From positions 124,001-188,000 of the forward strand of contig NZ_CP053837.1 of assembly GCF_013201705.1 (NCBI RefSeq): DNA of 64,000 nucleotides, in the 5' to 3' direction. The notes below the pieces were generated by a model, which did not search any database, had not been told where the DNA came from, and was given only the letters and a program-made list of their open reading frames with translations. The DNA is from Aliarcobacter faecis. Its GTDB lineage: Bacteria; Campylobacterota; Campylobacteria; Campylobacterales; Arcobacteraceae. Numbering within the stretch: the stretch's first letter is position 1; every line of letters begins with the position of its first letter. Of this stretch, positions 17,220-25,750 are shown piece by piece. Both the position numbers and the translations under genes were made by a program.

Positions 17220-18407
17220 TTAAATCATATCCTTTAATACAAGTCCTGCTTGTTCAGCAAAAAGTGGTGGTATTGCATTTCCTATTTGAGTGTATCTTGG
17301 AACATCTGTTTTTCTTCTATCTCCACCAGTTGTATAACCACCTTTAAACTCATAGCTATCAGGAAAAGATTGGATTCTTGCATATTCTCTAACAGTCAAA
17401 ATTCTTGGTTCGCAATAGTGAATATAATCATCAGGTAGAGTTGTTAATGTTGGTGTTGGAGAATCACTACATAGAGGAACAACTGTTCTTTTTTTTAGGT
17501 TGTATTTTGCTTTTATTTCATCTGATATATTTTTATTTGCTCGTCCAAAATTTAAAATGTATTGAAACTTTTCAATGGTCTCTTTTTTATGATTTGCAAA
17601 TCTATGACTACTTGCTATTTTCTTCGTAAGATTCTTATCTTTACGCATTAGTTTTTGGTAGCTTGTTGCTGCTTTTGCATAAATACCTGCTCTAAAATTT
17701 TTAGTATCTGGAGATTCTTTTGTTCCATGGGATTGTAATAAATCAGAAATGGCATCACTTAGAGATACAGTGTCTTTTTCTAAATTCTTTGATTTAAAAA
17801 AATTTACTTTATTCTGTACTAATAGATCAAAAAACTTTTCTGCATTATCTTTTTTTGTTCCTACTAATATATATCTTTGTCTTTTTTGAGGAATTCCATA
17901 CTCTGAAAAATCTACTATTCTACCTTTTACATCATAACCAAGTTGCTTTAACTTATTTACAACATGAACAGAATATGCTTCTCCTCTTTTACTACCATTT
18001 TTAAAACCAATAGTAAAACCTCTTACATTTTCAAAAAATAGAATTTTAGGTTGAACAAGTTCAATAAATTTTATATAAGAGTCTATTAATTTATTTCTAT
18101 CATCTTCTTCTTTTCTTCTCCCCGCCATTGAAAAGCCCTGACAAGGTGGTCCACCCGCTACAAGAGAAACTTTTCCTCTTAAAGATTTTAGATTTTTTTG
18201 ATGTTTTTCAATAATATTATTTATATCATGATTTTTTTTATCTAGCCAATTAGGCCAAGTGAAATTAGAATTTTTATTTATTAGATTATGTTCTAAAGTA
18301 GCAAAAGCATCTTTACTTTTTTCAACTGCAAATAAACCTTTCCATCCTGCATTATGAAGCCCCAAAGCAAGACCTCCACAACCTGAGAATAAATCTATGT
18401 AAATCAA
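17220..18407 (-). CDS. DNA (cytosine-5) methyltransferase
   Basis: C5 methyltransferase with motifs in canonical order: I, DLFSGCGGL (5-13); IV, GGPPCQGFS with catalytic C89; VI, ENVRG near 126; VIII, PQKRQRYILVG; a target-recognition stretch; then IQSFPDSYEF and X, QIGNAIPPLFA. 395 residues, complete. It heads a four-gene minus-strand operon with near-zero spacing. No classical restriction endonuclease is next to it; the GHKL ATPase and receiver-HEPN genes occupy that place, so the methyl mark may tell self from non-self for this module. Recognition sequence unknown. Confidence 0.92.
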   Translation of the reverse strand: MIYIDLFSGCGGLALGLHNAGWKGLFAVEKSKDAFATLEHNLINKNSNFTWPNWLDKKNHDINNIIEKHQKNLKSLRGKVSLVAGGPPCQGFSMAGRRKEEDDRNKLIDSYIKFIELVQPKILFFENVRGFTIGFKNGSKRGEAYSVHVVNKLKQLGYDVKGRIVDFSEYGIPQKRQRYILVGTKKDNAEKFFDLLVQNKVNFFKSKNLEKDTVSLSDAISDLLQSHGTKESPDTKNFRAGIYAKAATSYQKLMRKDKNLTKKIASSHRFANHKKETIEKFQYILNFGRANKNISDEIKAKYNLKKRTVVPLCSDSPTPTLTTLPDDYIHYCEPRILTVREYARIQSFPDSYEFKGGYTTGGDRRKTDVPRYTQIGNAIPPLFAEQAGLVLKDMI

Positions 18408-18535
18408 AAATAAATCCTTACGAAGTAAATAATTTTTTTAATGTTAATTATATCTTTTTTATTTTAAATATTCACTTCTCTTTAAAATTTTATATAAATA
18501 TTTATAAGATACCGCAAAAATCTATAAGGATGAAT

Positions 18536-19468
18536 ATGAAATTACAAGAAGCAATAAAATTATTTGAATCTCATTGTATATATGAAAAAAACTTAAGTGC
18601 TAAAACAATTAAGGCATATAGAATAGATTTAAATCAATTTTTAAAATATAAAAATAGTGAAGATATATCACTTGAAATGTTTGACAAGTTGTATTTAAAA
18701 GATTATATAAAATATTTATTTGAAAAGGAATTAAAAGCTAAAAGTGTAAAACGTAAAATTGGTACATTAAAAACTCTGTTTAATTTTTTTGAATTTGAAG
18801 AATTTATTGAGTTGAGCCCATTTAAAAAAATGAAATTATCAATAAAACTACCTAAGAGATTACCAATAACTCTTGATATAAAAGAATTAAGAAGATTTTT
18901 TAAATATATGTATGATTACAAGCAATCTTTATCTAAACAAGATACTTACACTTATAAATCTATAGTAAGAGATATAGCTGTAATGGAGCTGCTATTTGCA
19001 ACAGGTATTAGAGTATCTGAACTATCTAATTTATTAAAGGAAAATATAAATATAAAAAAAGGTGTCATAAATATAATTGGAAAAGGAGATAAGGAAAGAA
19101 TTATTCAAATATGTGATATTAATGTAAAAAATGCATTATATAATTACTACAGTCTATTTAAAAACGATATATTAAAAAATGGGTATTTCTTTATTAATAA
19201 ATGGCATAATATTTTATCTGAACAGTCTATTAGATTTATGATAAAAAAATATAGTGAAAAAGCTCAGCTAAAGAAACATATTACCCCTCATGTTTTTAGG
19301 CATAGTTTTGCTACAGCTTTATTGGAAGAAAATATTGATATAAGATATATTCAAAAAATCCTTGGACACTCATCTGTTGTAACTACTCAAATATACACAA
19401 AAGTGAATTCAAAGCAGCAAAAAAAGATACTCTCAACAAAACACCCTCGCAGGCATTTTAATATATAA
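18536..19468 (+). CDS. Tyrosine recombinase, XerC/D-like
   Basis: 310 residues: N-terminal SAM-like core-binding domain (about 1-90) and C-terminal catalytic domain with R159 in GIRVSEL, K183 in GKGDKER, H252-x-x-R255 in TPHVFRHS, H278 in LGHSS and Tyr nucleophile near 287 in TQIYTKV. The catalytic set is complete. An upstream ATG at 18530 overlaps the AAGGA ribosome site, so ATG 18536 is preferred. It is divergent from the methyltransferase operon and followed by a strong terminator. As it lies mid-cargo and the ends are Tn7-type, it does not move the whole element; it may act on the 14-bp inverted repeats that start 33 bases after its stop. Confidence 0.88.
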   Translation: MKLQEAIKLFESHCIYEKNLSAKTIKAYRIDLNQFLKYKNSEDISLEMFDKLYLKDYIKYLFEKELKAKSVKRKIGTLKTLFNFFEFEEFIELSPFKKMKLSIKLPKRLPITLDIKELRRFFKYMYDYKQSLSKQDTYTYKSIVRDIAVMELLFATGIRVSELSNLLKENINIKKGVINIIGKGDKERIIQICDINVKNALYNYYSLFKNDILKNGYFFINKWHNILSEQSIRFMIKKYSEKAQLKKHITPHVFRHSFATALLEENIDIRYIQKILGHSSVVTTQIYTKVNSKQQKKILSTKHPRRHFNI

Positions 19469-19492
19469 AAAAGAGTTTTATCGCTCTTTTTT
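19467..19492 (+). terminator. Terminator after recombinase
   Basis: AAAAAAGAG (19467-19475), 8-base loop, CTCTTTTTT (19484-19492). A short stem with a built-in T-run, beginning inside the stop codon of the recombinase gene. Confidence 0.7.
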
Positions 19493-19501
19493 ATTAAAGG
19501 T

Positions 19502-19515
19502 TAGTAAAGAACTAT
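19502..19515 (+). repeat. Left copy of 14-bp inverted repeat flanking the restriction module
   Basis: TAGTAAAGAACTAT, 24 bases before the start of the methyltransferase-nuclease gene. Its exact reverse complement is at 24510-24523, after the last gene of that operon, so the pair brackets three genes (5.0 kb). Confidence 0.55.
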
Positions 19516-19538
19516 CTATAACTAAATTAGAGGTTGAG

Positions 19539-21650
19539 ATGAGTGAATTATTAAAATTAGGTGAAGAGCAAGGTCTATTTGAGTTTACAGAGAACAAAAC
19601 TCATATTATTTATAAAACTACTCAGAATAAAGGGCTGGGGGCTAAACAACCTTGGAATGCAACAGAGGAAAAAGTAAGAGCTGAAGTTTTAACAAAATAT
19701 ATTCTTGAATATGAATACCCACTTAAAAACATAAAAATTGAAGTACCTGTTAAAAGAGGTAGTGGAGACAAAGATAAAAATAGAGCTGATATTATTATTT
19801 ATACTGATGAAAAACATAAAAAAGATTTAGTAGTTATTGAAGTAAAAAATGAAAAATTTAAAGATATAAAAGAAGCAAAAGACCAAGCTATAAGTTATGC
19901 AAAATATAGAGGGGCAGAGTATGCGGTTGGAACTAATGGAAAAGATTTTATAACTATTCATTTAACTTCTGAAGAAGATAGAACTATAGAAAGCTTACCA
20001 AAATATGGTGGGGATTCTCCTAAATGGAAGTATATTCGAGGTGGAGAATTTAACGATATTAAACCAATGGATACGGATAAACTTAAAACTCTTTTAAAAG
20101 AGATTCATGATTATCTTTGGAATGGTGGAAAAAGAAATCCAGCAGAAGCATTTAATGAATTTAGTAAAATTGTATTTACAAAAATTATGGATGAAAAAGT
20201 AAATGAGTTAAGTTCAAATTATACAGAACACTATCAATTTCAAAAAGATAGAGATGAATCAAATGATGAATTGGAAATTAGAATAAAAGGGCTTTATAAT
20301 CAACATAAAGAGAAAGATAAAAACGTTTTTGATGATCATTTAATTCTTGATGCAAATGAAATAGCTTTTTTAGTTGGAAAACTTGAACAATACAATTTAA
20401 ATGGTACAGATTTAGATATAAAAGGAAAAATTTTTCAAGATTTTTTTGCAAATTTTTTCAAAGGTGATGCAGGACAATATTTTACGCCTATGAATATTGT
20501 AAGATTTATGGTAAATCTTTTTGATTTAAAAGAAGATGATTTAGTAATAGACCCAAGTTGTGGTAGTGGTGGATTTTTACTTCAATCTTTAGCACAAATG
20601 CAAGAAAAATCAAAAAAATTAAAAGACCCCGTACAAAGGCACAAATTTTGGCATAGTTTTGCAGAACATAACCTTTATGGTATAGAAATAAGTGGTGGTA
20701 TTAGTAGAACTGCTAAAATGAATATGATTATACATGATGATGGTCATACAAATGTTATAACTCACGATGGACTTGATAGATTTGAGAATTTCCAAAAGAA
20801 AAATACATATTTTAAAGAGAATAGTTTTAACTATATTTTTACAAACCCACCATTTGGTTCAAATATCAAAGATGAAAAACCATATTTTAGCACCTATGAA
20901 AAATTTGCAAATTCAAATGTAGATTTTATAGATGCACTTATTGATAGCAAAGTAAGTAGTGATTTAAAAAATCAAAAAAGTGAGATTCTTTTTATAGAGA
21001 GATATTATCAGTTTTTAAAACCAGCAAAAGGGATAGTCGCTATGGTTTTACCTGATGGAATACTTACAAATTCATCTATGCAATATGTAAGAGACTATAT
21101 CATTGAAAAATTCAAAGTTTTAGCCTCTTTTTCTCTTCCTCAACATACTTTTTCAAATTATGGTGCAGGTGTAAAATCTTCTATTTTAGTACTTCAAAAA
21201 AAATCAGAAGATGAAGAAAAAAAGTTTATAGATAAACAAGATAAAATTAGAAAAAAATATGTAGATATACATAAATCTCAGATATTAGCTATTAGAGAAG
21301 AGTTAAAAATAAAACTAGCTCCATTAAACCAAAACCTAAAACTTGAAAAGAAAAAAGATCCAATAGATGAAAATAAGATTTTACAAATCCAAGATAAAAT
21401 AACAGAGCTAAAAGAGGAATACAAACTCAAAGAGGAGATAGTAAGAGACAAAATCTATGAAGCTGTAAATACAGATATGAAAAAAATAGAAAAATATCCT
21501 ATATTTATGGCAATTATTGAAGAAATTGGAGAAGATGCAAAGGGTAAAAAAACTTGTGATTATGAAAAAACAGAACTTGCAAGAGTAAGTGAAGAGTTTA
21601 AAAAATTTTATAATGAAGTATGTATCAAAGGCAATATAAATTTTCACTAA
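19539..21650 (+). CDS. Restriction-modification subunit: PD-(D/E)XK nuclease domain fused to N6-adenine methyltransferase
   Basis: 703 residues. The N-terminus resembles the HsdR N-terminal nuclease domain: RADIIIYTD (D84) and VVIEVKNEK (E101-x-K103) form a D...ExK site. Then come a helical HsdM N-terminal domain, the AdoMet site DPSCGSGGF (near 337) and catalytic NPPFG (near 435). The C-terminus (about 565-690) is a coiled, charged region. No separate helicase-containing HsdR is present, so with the following specificity gene this looks like a BcgI-like (type IIB/IIG) arrangement rather than classical type I. It overlaps the next gene by 31 bases. GAGGTTGAG precedes the ATG. Confidence 0.85.
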   Translation: MSELLKLGEEQGLFEFTENKTHIIYKTTQNKGLGAKQPWNATEEKVRAEVLTKYILEYEYPLKNIKIEVPVKRGSGDKDKNRADIIIYTDEKHKKDLVVIEVKNEKFKDIKEAKDQAISYAKYRGAEYAVGTNGKDFITIHLTSEEDRTIESLPKYGGDSPKWKYIRGGEFNDIKPMDTDKLKTLLKEIHDYLWNGGKRNPAEAFNEFSKIVFTKIMDEKVNELSSNYTEHYQFQKDRDESNDELEIRIKGLYNQHKEKDKNVFDDHLILDANEIAFLVGKLEQYNLNGTDLDIKGKIFQDFFANFFKGDAGQYFTPMNIVRFMVNLFDLKEDDLVIDPSCGSGGFLLQSLAQMQEKSKKLKDPVQRHKFWHSFAEHNLYGIEISGGISRTAKMNMIIHDDGHTNVITHDGLDRFENFQKKNTYFKENSFNYIFTNPPFGSNIKDEKPYFSTYEKFANSNVDFIDALIDSKVSSDLKNQKSEILFIERYYQFLKPAKGIVAMVLPDGILTNSSMQYVRDYIIEKFKVLASFSLPQHTFSNYGAGVKSSILVLQKKSEDEEKKFIDKQDKIRKKYVDIHKSQILAIREELKIKLAPLNQNLKLEKKKDPIDENKILQIQDKITELKEEYKLKEEIVRDKIYEAVNTDMKKIEKYPIFMAIIEEIGEDAKGKKTCDYEKTELARVSEEFKKFYNEVCIKGNINFH

Positions 21651-23053
21651 GCCTCGATTTAGATAAAAATAAAATATTTTTAATAAATCGGGGCGATTTA
21701 AAAGATAGAATAGATCCGTTGTACAACAAATATATTTTACAATTTAAGTTAAATGAAATTGAAACTATCAAATTGAATGATGTTTTATTTGATAATCCTA
21801 TGTATGGAGCGAATGAATCTTCGATTGAATTTAATAATTTTTGTAGATATATAAGAATTACAGATATAGATGAATTTGGACTTTTAAAAAAAGATGGAAT
21901 CCGTTCTGCTGAAAAAGAAGAACTCAAATACAAAGTTCATTTAAATGATATTTTATTTGCTCGTAGCGGAGCAACTGTTGGAAAAGCTTATATTCATTTA
22001 GATAGTTCATTAAATGCTATTTTTGCAGGATATTTAATAAGGTTTAGAGTTAATGAAAGTTTATTGTTAAGTAAATTTTTATTCTATTTTACACAAACCA
22101 CTATTTATAAAGAGTGGGTAAATGCAATTCAAAGAACAGCAGGACAACCAAATATTAACGCAGAAGAATATAAGTCTTTATTAATACCAAATTTGAAATT
22201 AGGTATTCAACAAAATATTATTGATATGATGGATAAAGCTTATGAATCAAAAAAACAAAAAGAAAAAGAAGCTCAAGGTTTATTAGATAATATTGATGAT
22301 TACTTGTTTGATAAATTAGGCATCAAACTTCCAGTTAAGCCTGAAAATAATATAGAAAATATAACTTTTAAAGTTGGATTTGACGATATTTTTGGAGATA
22401 GACTCGATGCAGATAGTTACACAAGTTATTATCAAAATATTTTTGATACATTTGAAAAATCAACTTGTAAATTTACAACTTTAAAAACTATCACAAAAAA
22501 AATAAAAACAGGGACAACACCAGACCAAAAACTAGATGCTTTTACAATAGAAAAAGAGATAGTATTTTTAAGAAATTCAGATATTCAAGATGGAGAGATA
22601 ATTGAAGATAAATTTAAATATATTAAAAATAATTTAGAAAAATATCTTACATTTAGTTATAAAAATGAGATTATTATTTGTATAGCTGGAACTATTGGAA
22701 TAAGTGCATTAAATAGATTTGATAGATTAGCTATAAATCAAAATGTTTCATCTTTAACAATAGATGAAACACAAATAAATATAAACTTTTTGATTTCTTG
22801 GTTAAATACAAGAGTGGCTATTAGCTTACTTAAAAGATTAGCTTCAATAGCAACTATTGCTTATGTAAACAATCCAACACTTTTAAGATTACAAATTCCT
22901 TTACCTGCTATAACTATTCAAAATAAAATAGTAGATGAAATAAAACGAAGAAAGCAAAAGGCAAAACAGCTTCAAGAGGAAGCAAAACTTGAACTTGAAA
23001 ATGCAAAAAAAGAGGTTGAAAGAATAATATTGGGAAATAATTATGAGTGTTGA
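21620..23053 (+). CDS. Specificity (S) subunit with two target-recognition domains
   Basis: 477 residues with two recognition domains, each ending in a helical spacer: half one with GRSGA-type segment DILFARSGATVGKAY and IPNLKLGIQQNIID before a charged helix near 205-225; half two with IKTGTTPDQ, FLRNSDIQDGEII, IICIAGTIGIS and IPLPAITIQNKIVDEI, before the final coiled helix. This is the usual HsdS layout recognising a split target. ATG 21620 lies inside the previous gene (31-base overlap). No partial or silent hsdS copies are in the window. Confidence 0.87.
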   Translation: MYQRQYKFSLSLDLDKNKIFLINRGDLKDRIDPLYNKYILQFKLNEIETIKLNDVLFDNPMYGANESSIEFNNFCRYIRITDIDEFGLLKKDGIRSAEKEELKYKVHLNDILFARSGATVGKAYIHLDSSLNAIFAGYLIRFRVNESLLLSKFLFYFTQTTIYKEWVNAIQRTAGQPNINAEEYKSLLIPNLKLGIQQNIIDMMDKAYESKKQKEKEAQGLLDNIDDYLFDKLGIKLPVKPENNIENITFKVGFDDIFGDRLDADSYTSYYQNIFDTFEKSTCKFTTLKTITKKIKTGTTPDQKLDAFTIEKEIVFLRNSDIQDGEIIEDKFKYIKNNLEKYLTFSYKNEIIICIAGTIGISALNRFDRLAINQNVSSLTIDETQININFLISWLNTRVAISLLKRLASIATIAYVNNPTLLRLQIPLPAITIQNKIVDEIKRRKQKAKQLQEEAKLELENAKKEVERIILGNNYEC

Positions 23054-24458
23054 TTTTCCTATAATCGTAAATGCTTTAAGAAAAAAAGTTTTTAATCATA
23101 CCGTTGCAAAAACCTATCTAAAACTCAAAGAGATAGCACAACTAAGAACTTATGATGAGGGTTATCAAAGAAAAAGAGACAGCGAACATGAAGCTAAAAT
23201 AATCAAATATTTAGAAAAAAGTTCAAATAGATATTTGCCTGATATTATTTTGGTTATTAGGCACGATGAAATAAAATTTGAGGAAAAAGTTTTATTAAAT
23301 AATGCTATTTTTAAAATAAATGAAGATATTAATGGTATTTTAAAAATAACTCTAAAAAACAAAGACTCTCTTTCAAATATAAAAATAATAGATGGAAATC
23401 ATAGAGTTTCGGCTATCAAAAAAATACTTCAAGAAAATTCAGCAAGTGAACTATCAGATTTTGAGATAGGTGTAACTTTTATTTTTACTCATGACAAACA
23501 AAGTGATTTTGAAGATGAACTTGCACTTTTTTATTATTTAAATTCAAAGGCAAAAACACTTTTACCAAATGATTATTTAAATGAGGCAACAGCAAATTTA
23601 ACAGATTCTAAAGCAAAAGAAATAGATTGGTGGCTATATATATTTAAAAAATCACAAAACACACTTACAGAAATTTTTCAAGATAAATTTAGTGATAAAT
23701 CAGATATCCAGGATATTATGATATCATCTAGTAATTATTTAGCAAAAAAAATACAGGTTGATGATTTGGAAGCAATGCCTATATTTTTCGACATACTTAG
23801 AGATCTAAAAGAATCTCCACTTATTAAAAATATAATTAATGATATGATTAAAACTAAGAAACTTTATACTTTTATCAATATTGCGTTTTTTATATCTCCA
23901 AAAATGGGAAATATATTCGAATTATCTTGTGAAATCAATGATTTTTATAAATGGCTAAAAAATAAAGCAAAATTAGAAGAGTTTGATAATTTTGAAAATC
24001 TTTATAAAACATATAAAGAAACATATATTCCAGAAGATTATAAAATATTTATTGCAATGGAATTTACAGCTAATGATAGTGTTTTTAAAGCAATAGAGGG
24101 AACAATAAAACAGGTTGCAAAAGAGATAAATAAACCTTTAGAGAGTATAAGAATAGATAGACTTCATAAAGGTACCTCATATCAAATTATGGATGAAATT
24201 TTAGACCAAATTCAACACAATAGACTTTTGATAGCAGATATTACAAATATGAATGCAAATGTATATTTGGAAGTTGGCTATGCCATGGGATTGGCTAAAG
24301 CAAAGAATTTATCAAATCAAATAATGTTGTTTGTAAAAGACAATGGTAATGATACTAAAGTAGGTTTCGATTTACAAAGTTATCAACAAAATAGATATAA
24401 AGATACTGAAGATTTAAGAGAAATATTGGAAAAACAATTAAAAATCTATTTTTCTTGA
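23043..24458 (+). CDS. DGQHR/ParB-like domain fused to nucleoside deoxyribosyltransferase/TIR-like domain
   Basis: 471 residues. The N-terminal part has YQRKRDSEHEAKI and IIDGNHRVSA (D117-G-N-H-R121), the signature of DGQHR/DndB/ParB-like domains. The C-terminal 140 residues are IFIAMEF, IRIDRLHKGTSYQIMDEI, LLIADITNMNANVYLEVGYAMGLAKA, the pattern of NDT/TIR-like Rossmannoid domains in which the Glu (here E410) can be catalytic for N-glycosidic or NAD cleavage. It overlaps the specificity gene by 11 bases, so it is a true third member of this restriction operon. Inference: a guard/effector that acts when restriction is challenged. The enzymatic activity is not established by sequence. Confidence 0.65.
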   Translation: MSVDFPIIVNALRKKVFNHTVAKTYLKLKEIAQLRTYDEGYQRKRDSEHEAKIIKYLEKSSNRYLPDIILVIRHDEIKFEEKVLLNNAIFKINEDINGILKITLKNKDSLSNIKIIDGNHRVSAIKKILQENSASELSDFEIGVTFIFTHDKQSDFEDELALFYYLNSKAKTLLPNDYLNEATANLTDSKAKEIDWWLYIFKKSQNTLTEIFQDKFSDKSDIQDIMISSSNYLAKKIQVDDLEAMPIFFDILRDLKESPLIKNIINDMIKTKKLYTFINIAFFISPKMGNIFELSCEINDFYKWLKNKAKLEEFDNFENLYKTYKETYIPEDYKIFIAMEFTANDSVFKAIEGTIKQVAKEINKPLESIRIDRLHKGTSYQIMDEILDQIQHNRLLIADITNMNANVYLEVGYAMGLAKAKNLSNQIMLFVKDNGNDTKVGFDLQSYQQNRYKDTEDLREILEKQLKIYFS

Positions 24459-24509
24459 TAAAACATAAATATGTTTCTTAATAAATATTTCTAAGCAAAA
24501 AAATAAAAA

Positions 24510-24523
24510 ATAGTTCTTTACTA
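24510..24523 (-). repeat. Right copy of 14-bp inverted repeat
   Basis: ATAGTTCTTTACTA, the exact reverse complement of 19502-19515, in the 138-bp convergent gap between the NDT/TIR-like gene and tniQ. Confidence 0.55.
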
Positions 24524-24596
24524 TCTTGTATTAATTTTTTTATATTATAGCAATAATAACTCTATTTTGATATATAAATAATACTAGTTTTAGTTT

Positions 24597-25750
24597 TTAA
24601 AATTTCAATGATTTATAAATCTTATTAAAGCCTTTGTGGATACTTGGATGGCACCCAACAATTTCGGCAATATTTATAATATTAACTCTTTTACCAATAT
24701 TTTTTAAATATTTTATTGCTCCTAAAACTTCACTTTCATTTATTTTTCTACCGATTTTATTTTGCTTAGGTATGAGTTCTGATATTAAATTTTTGTACCA
24801 AAAAGGTATATAATTTAAACCATGTGTAAACTCTTTATATGTTAATTTATTTAATACAATAAAATCATTAAAGTTGTTTGGGAAATTCTGAAATAAATAA
24901 TAAATCATACTGTTTAGATAAAATGATTTGTAAATAATGCTTGATTTTTTTGAATTATATATTTTTGATTTTTTACATATTTCGTGATAATTATTTAACA
25001 TAGTAAAATTTGTTAATTTTAAATTTTCTTTTCTATCTAATAAAGATGATAATTTACAAAATATATTAAAAAACATTACAGACCAAATTTTTTGACCATT
25101 GATTTCAAAATATCCTTTTTGTAAACCATCTTCAAACCACTTTATAGCCTCAAGCCCATATTCATCTGGTAAATTATCTTGATAAGTCTCGGTTAAACTC
25201 AAATTTGCACTGCAGTTACCACAACAGTTTACTTTATTGCCCACTTTTATTCTTAATAGTTTTATTGGCTTATAACAATGCCAGCATCTATCTGTTAAAA
25301 AAATTCCATGTTTGGAACAAGCTGTGTAAAAAAAGTATCTCCATTTTTTTCTCCAATATGGTGTTTTATCTTCTCTTAAACATTTAGGGCAGTACATTAA
25401 TCCATAATGGGTTCTTTTATCTACAAGCCTTCTTATTTGATGAGGCGGATATAGGCTTTGGTTTATGAAGAGATATCCTTCTTGTCCTCTTAGTGACATA
25501 TTCAATAACTCATTTTTAGCTAAGATACTCTTTTCTAAAAGATAATCAAAAAAAATTTGGTCATTATAGAAGTCGATATCTCTTCTTGTATATGAACTTT
25601 TTCTATTATCATTAAGATATAAATTAAAAAATGTTGTAGGATATTTATAATGAATATGAGCCATTCTTGTAAGCCATGAGCTTAAAAGTTCATCTTCTAA
25701 AGGTTTTAAATGTACTTTAAAAGGATAATTTAATGCTTTTTTGAAATCAT
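24597..25750 (-). CDS. tniQ: TniQ/TnsD-like target-selection protein, start in another frame (-1 frameshift)
   Basis: TniQ proteins choose the insertion site and pass it to TnsC. The family zinc motifs are present (numbering of the joined protein): C121/C124 in YCPKC, C145/H148 in ACSKHG, C156/C159 in CWHC and C176/C177/C180 in CCGNC. A helix-turn-helix-like C-terminus ends the protein. The frame has no start before an internal ATG at 25664, yet the typical TniQ N-terminus LKPLEDELLSSWLTRMAHIH is encoded upstream of it. The natural start, ATG 25750 (overlapping the tnsC stop as ATGA), reads M-I-S-K-K-H-stop, but a -1 slip on A_AAA_AAG gives M-I-S-K-K-A-L-N-Y-P and runs on as a 384-residue TniQ. 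It is shorter than Tn7 TnsD (508). Confidence 0.82.
25736..25742 (-). promoter_or_regulatory. A_AAA_AAG slippery heptamer at the tniQ start
   Basis: On the minus strand the codons TCA AAA AAG place A AAA AAG in exact slippery phase five codons from the ATG. A -1 slip leads to GCA and the open tniQ frame. This is the most efficient bacterial -1 heptamer (as in dnaX and several insertion sequences). The AAAGGAG of the tnsC end lies upstream but is too close to the ATG to be a typical stimulator. No strong downstream hairpin is seen. A seven-A run would put the gene in frame, so a one-base deletion is the alternative. Confidence 0.65.

Noticed and set aside
18536-19468. Island mobilised by its tyrosine recombinase (integrase-type att sites)
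   Set aside because: The recombinase is in the middle. The borders show Tn7-type ends and a 5-bp duplication. The longer similarity between flanks (25 of 33 bases from ATGTTTTGT on) is explained by the mnmG end and the left tip both encoding short C-termini, plus chance after the stop.
21620-23053. Phase-variable hsdS shuffling by the nearby recombinase
   Set aside because: No second or partial hsdS and no inverted repeats inside the recognition domains were seen.
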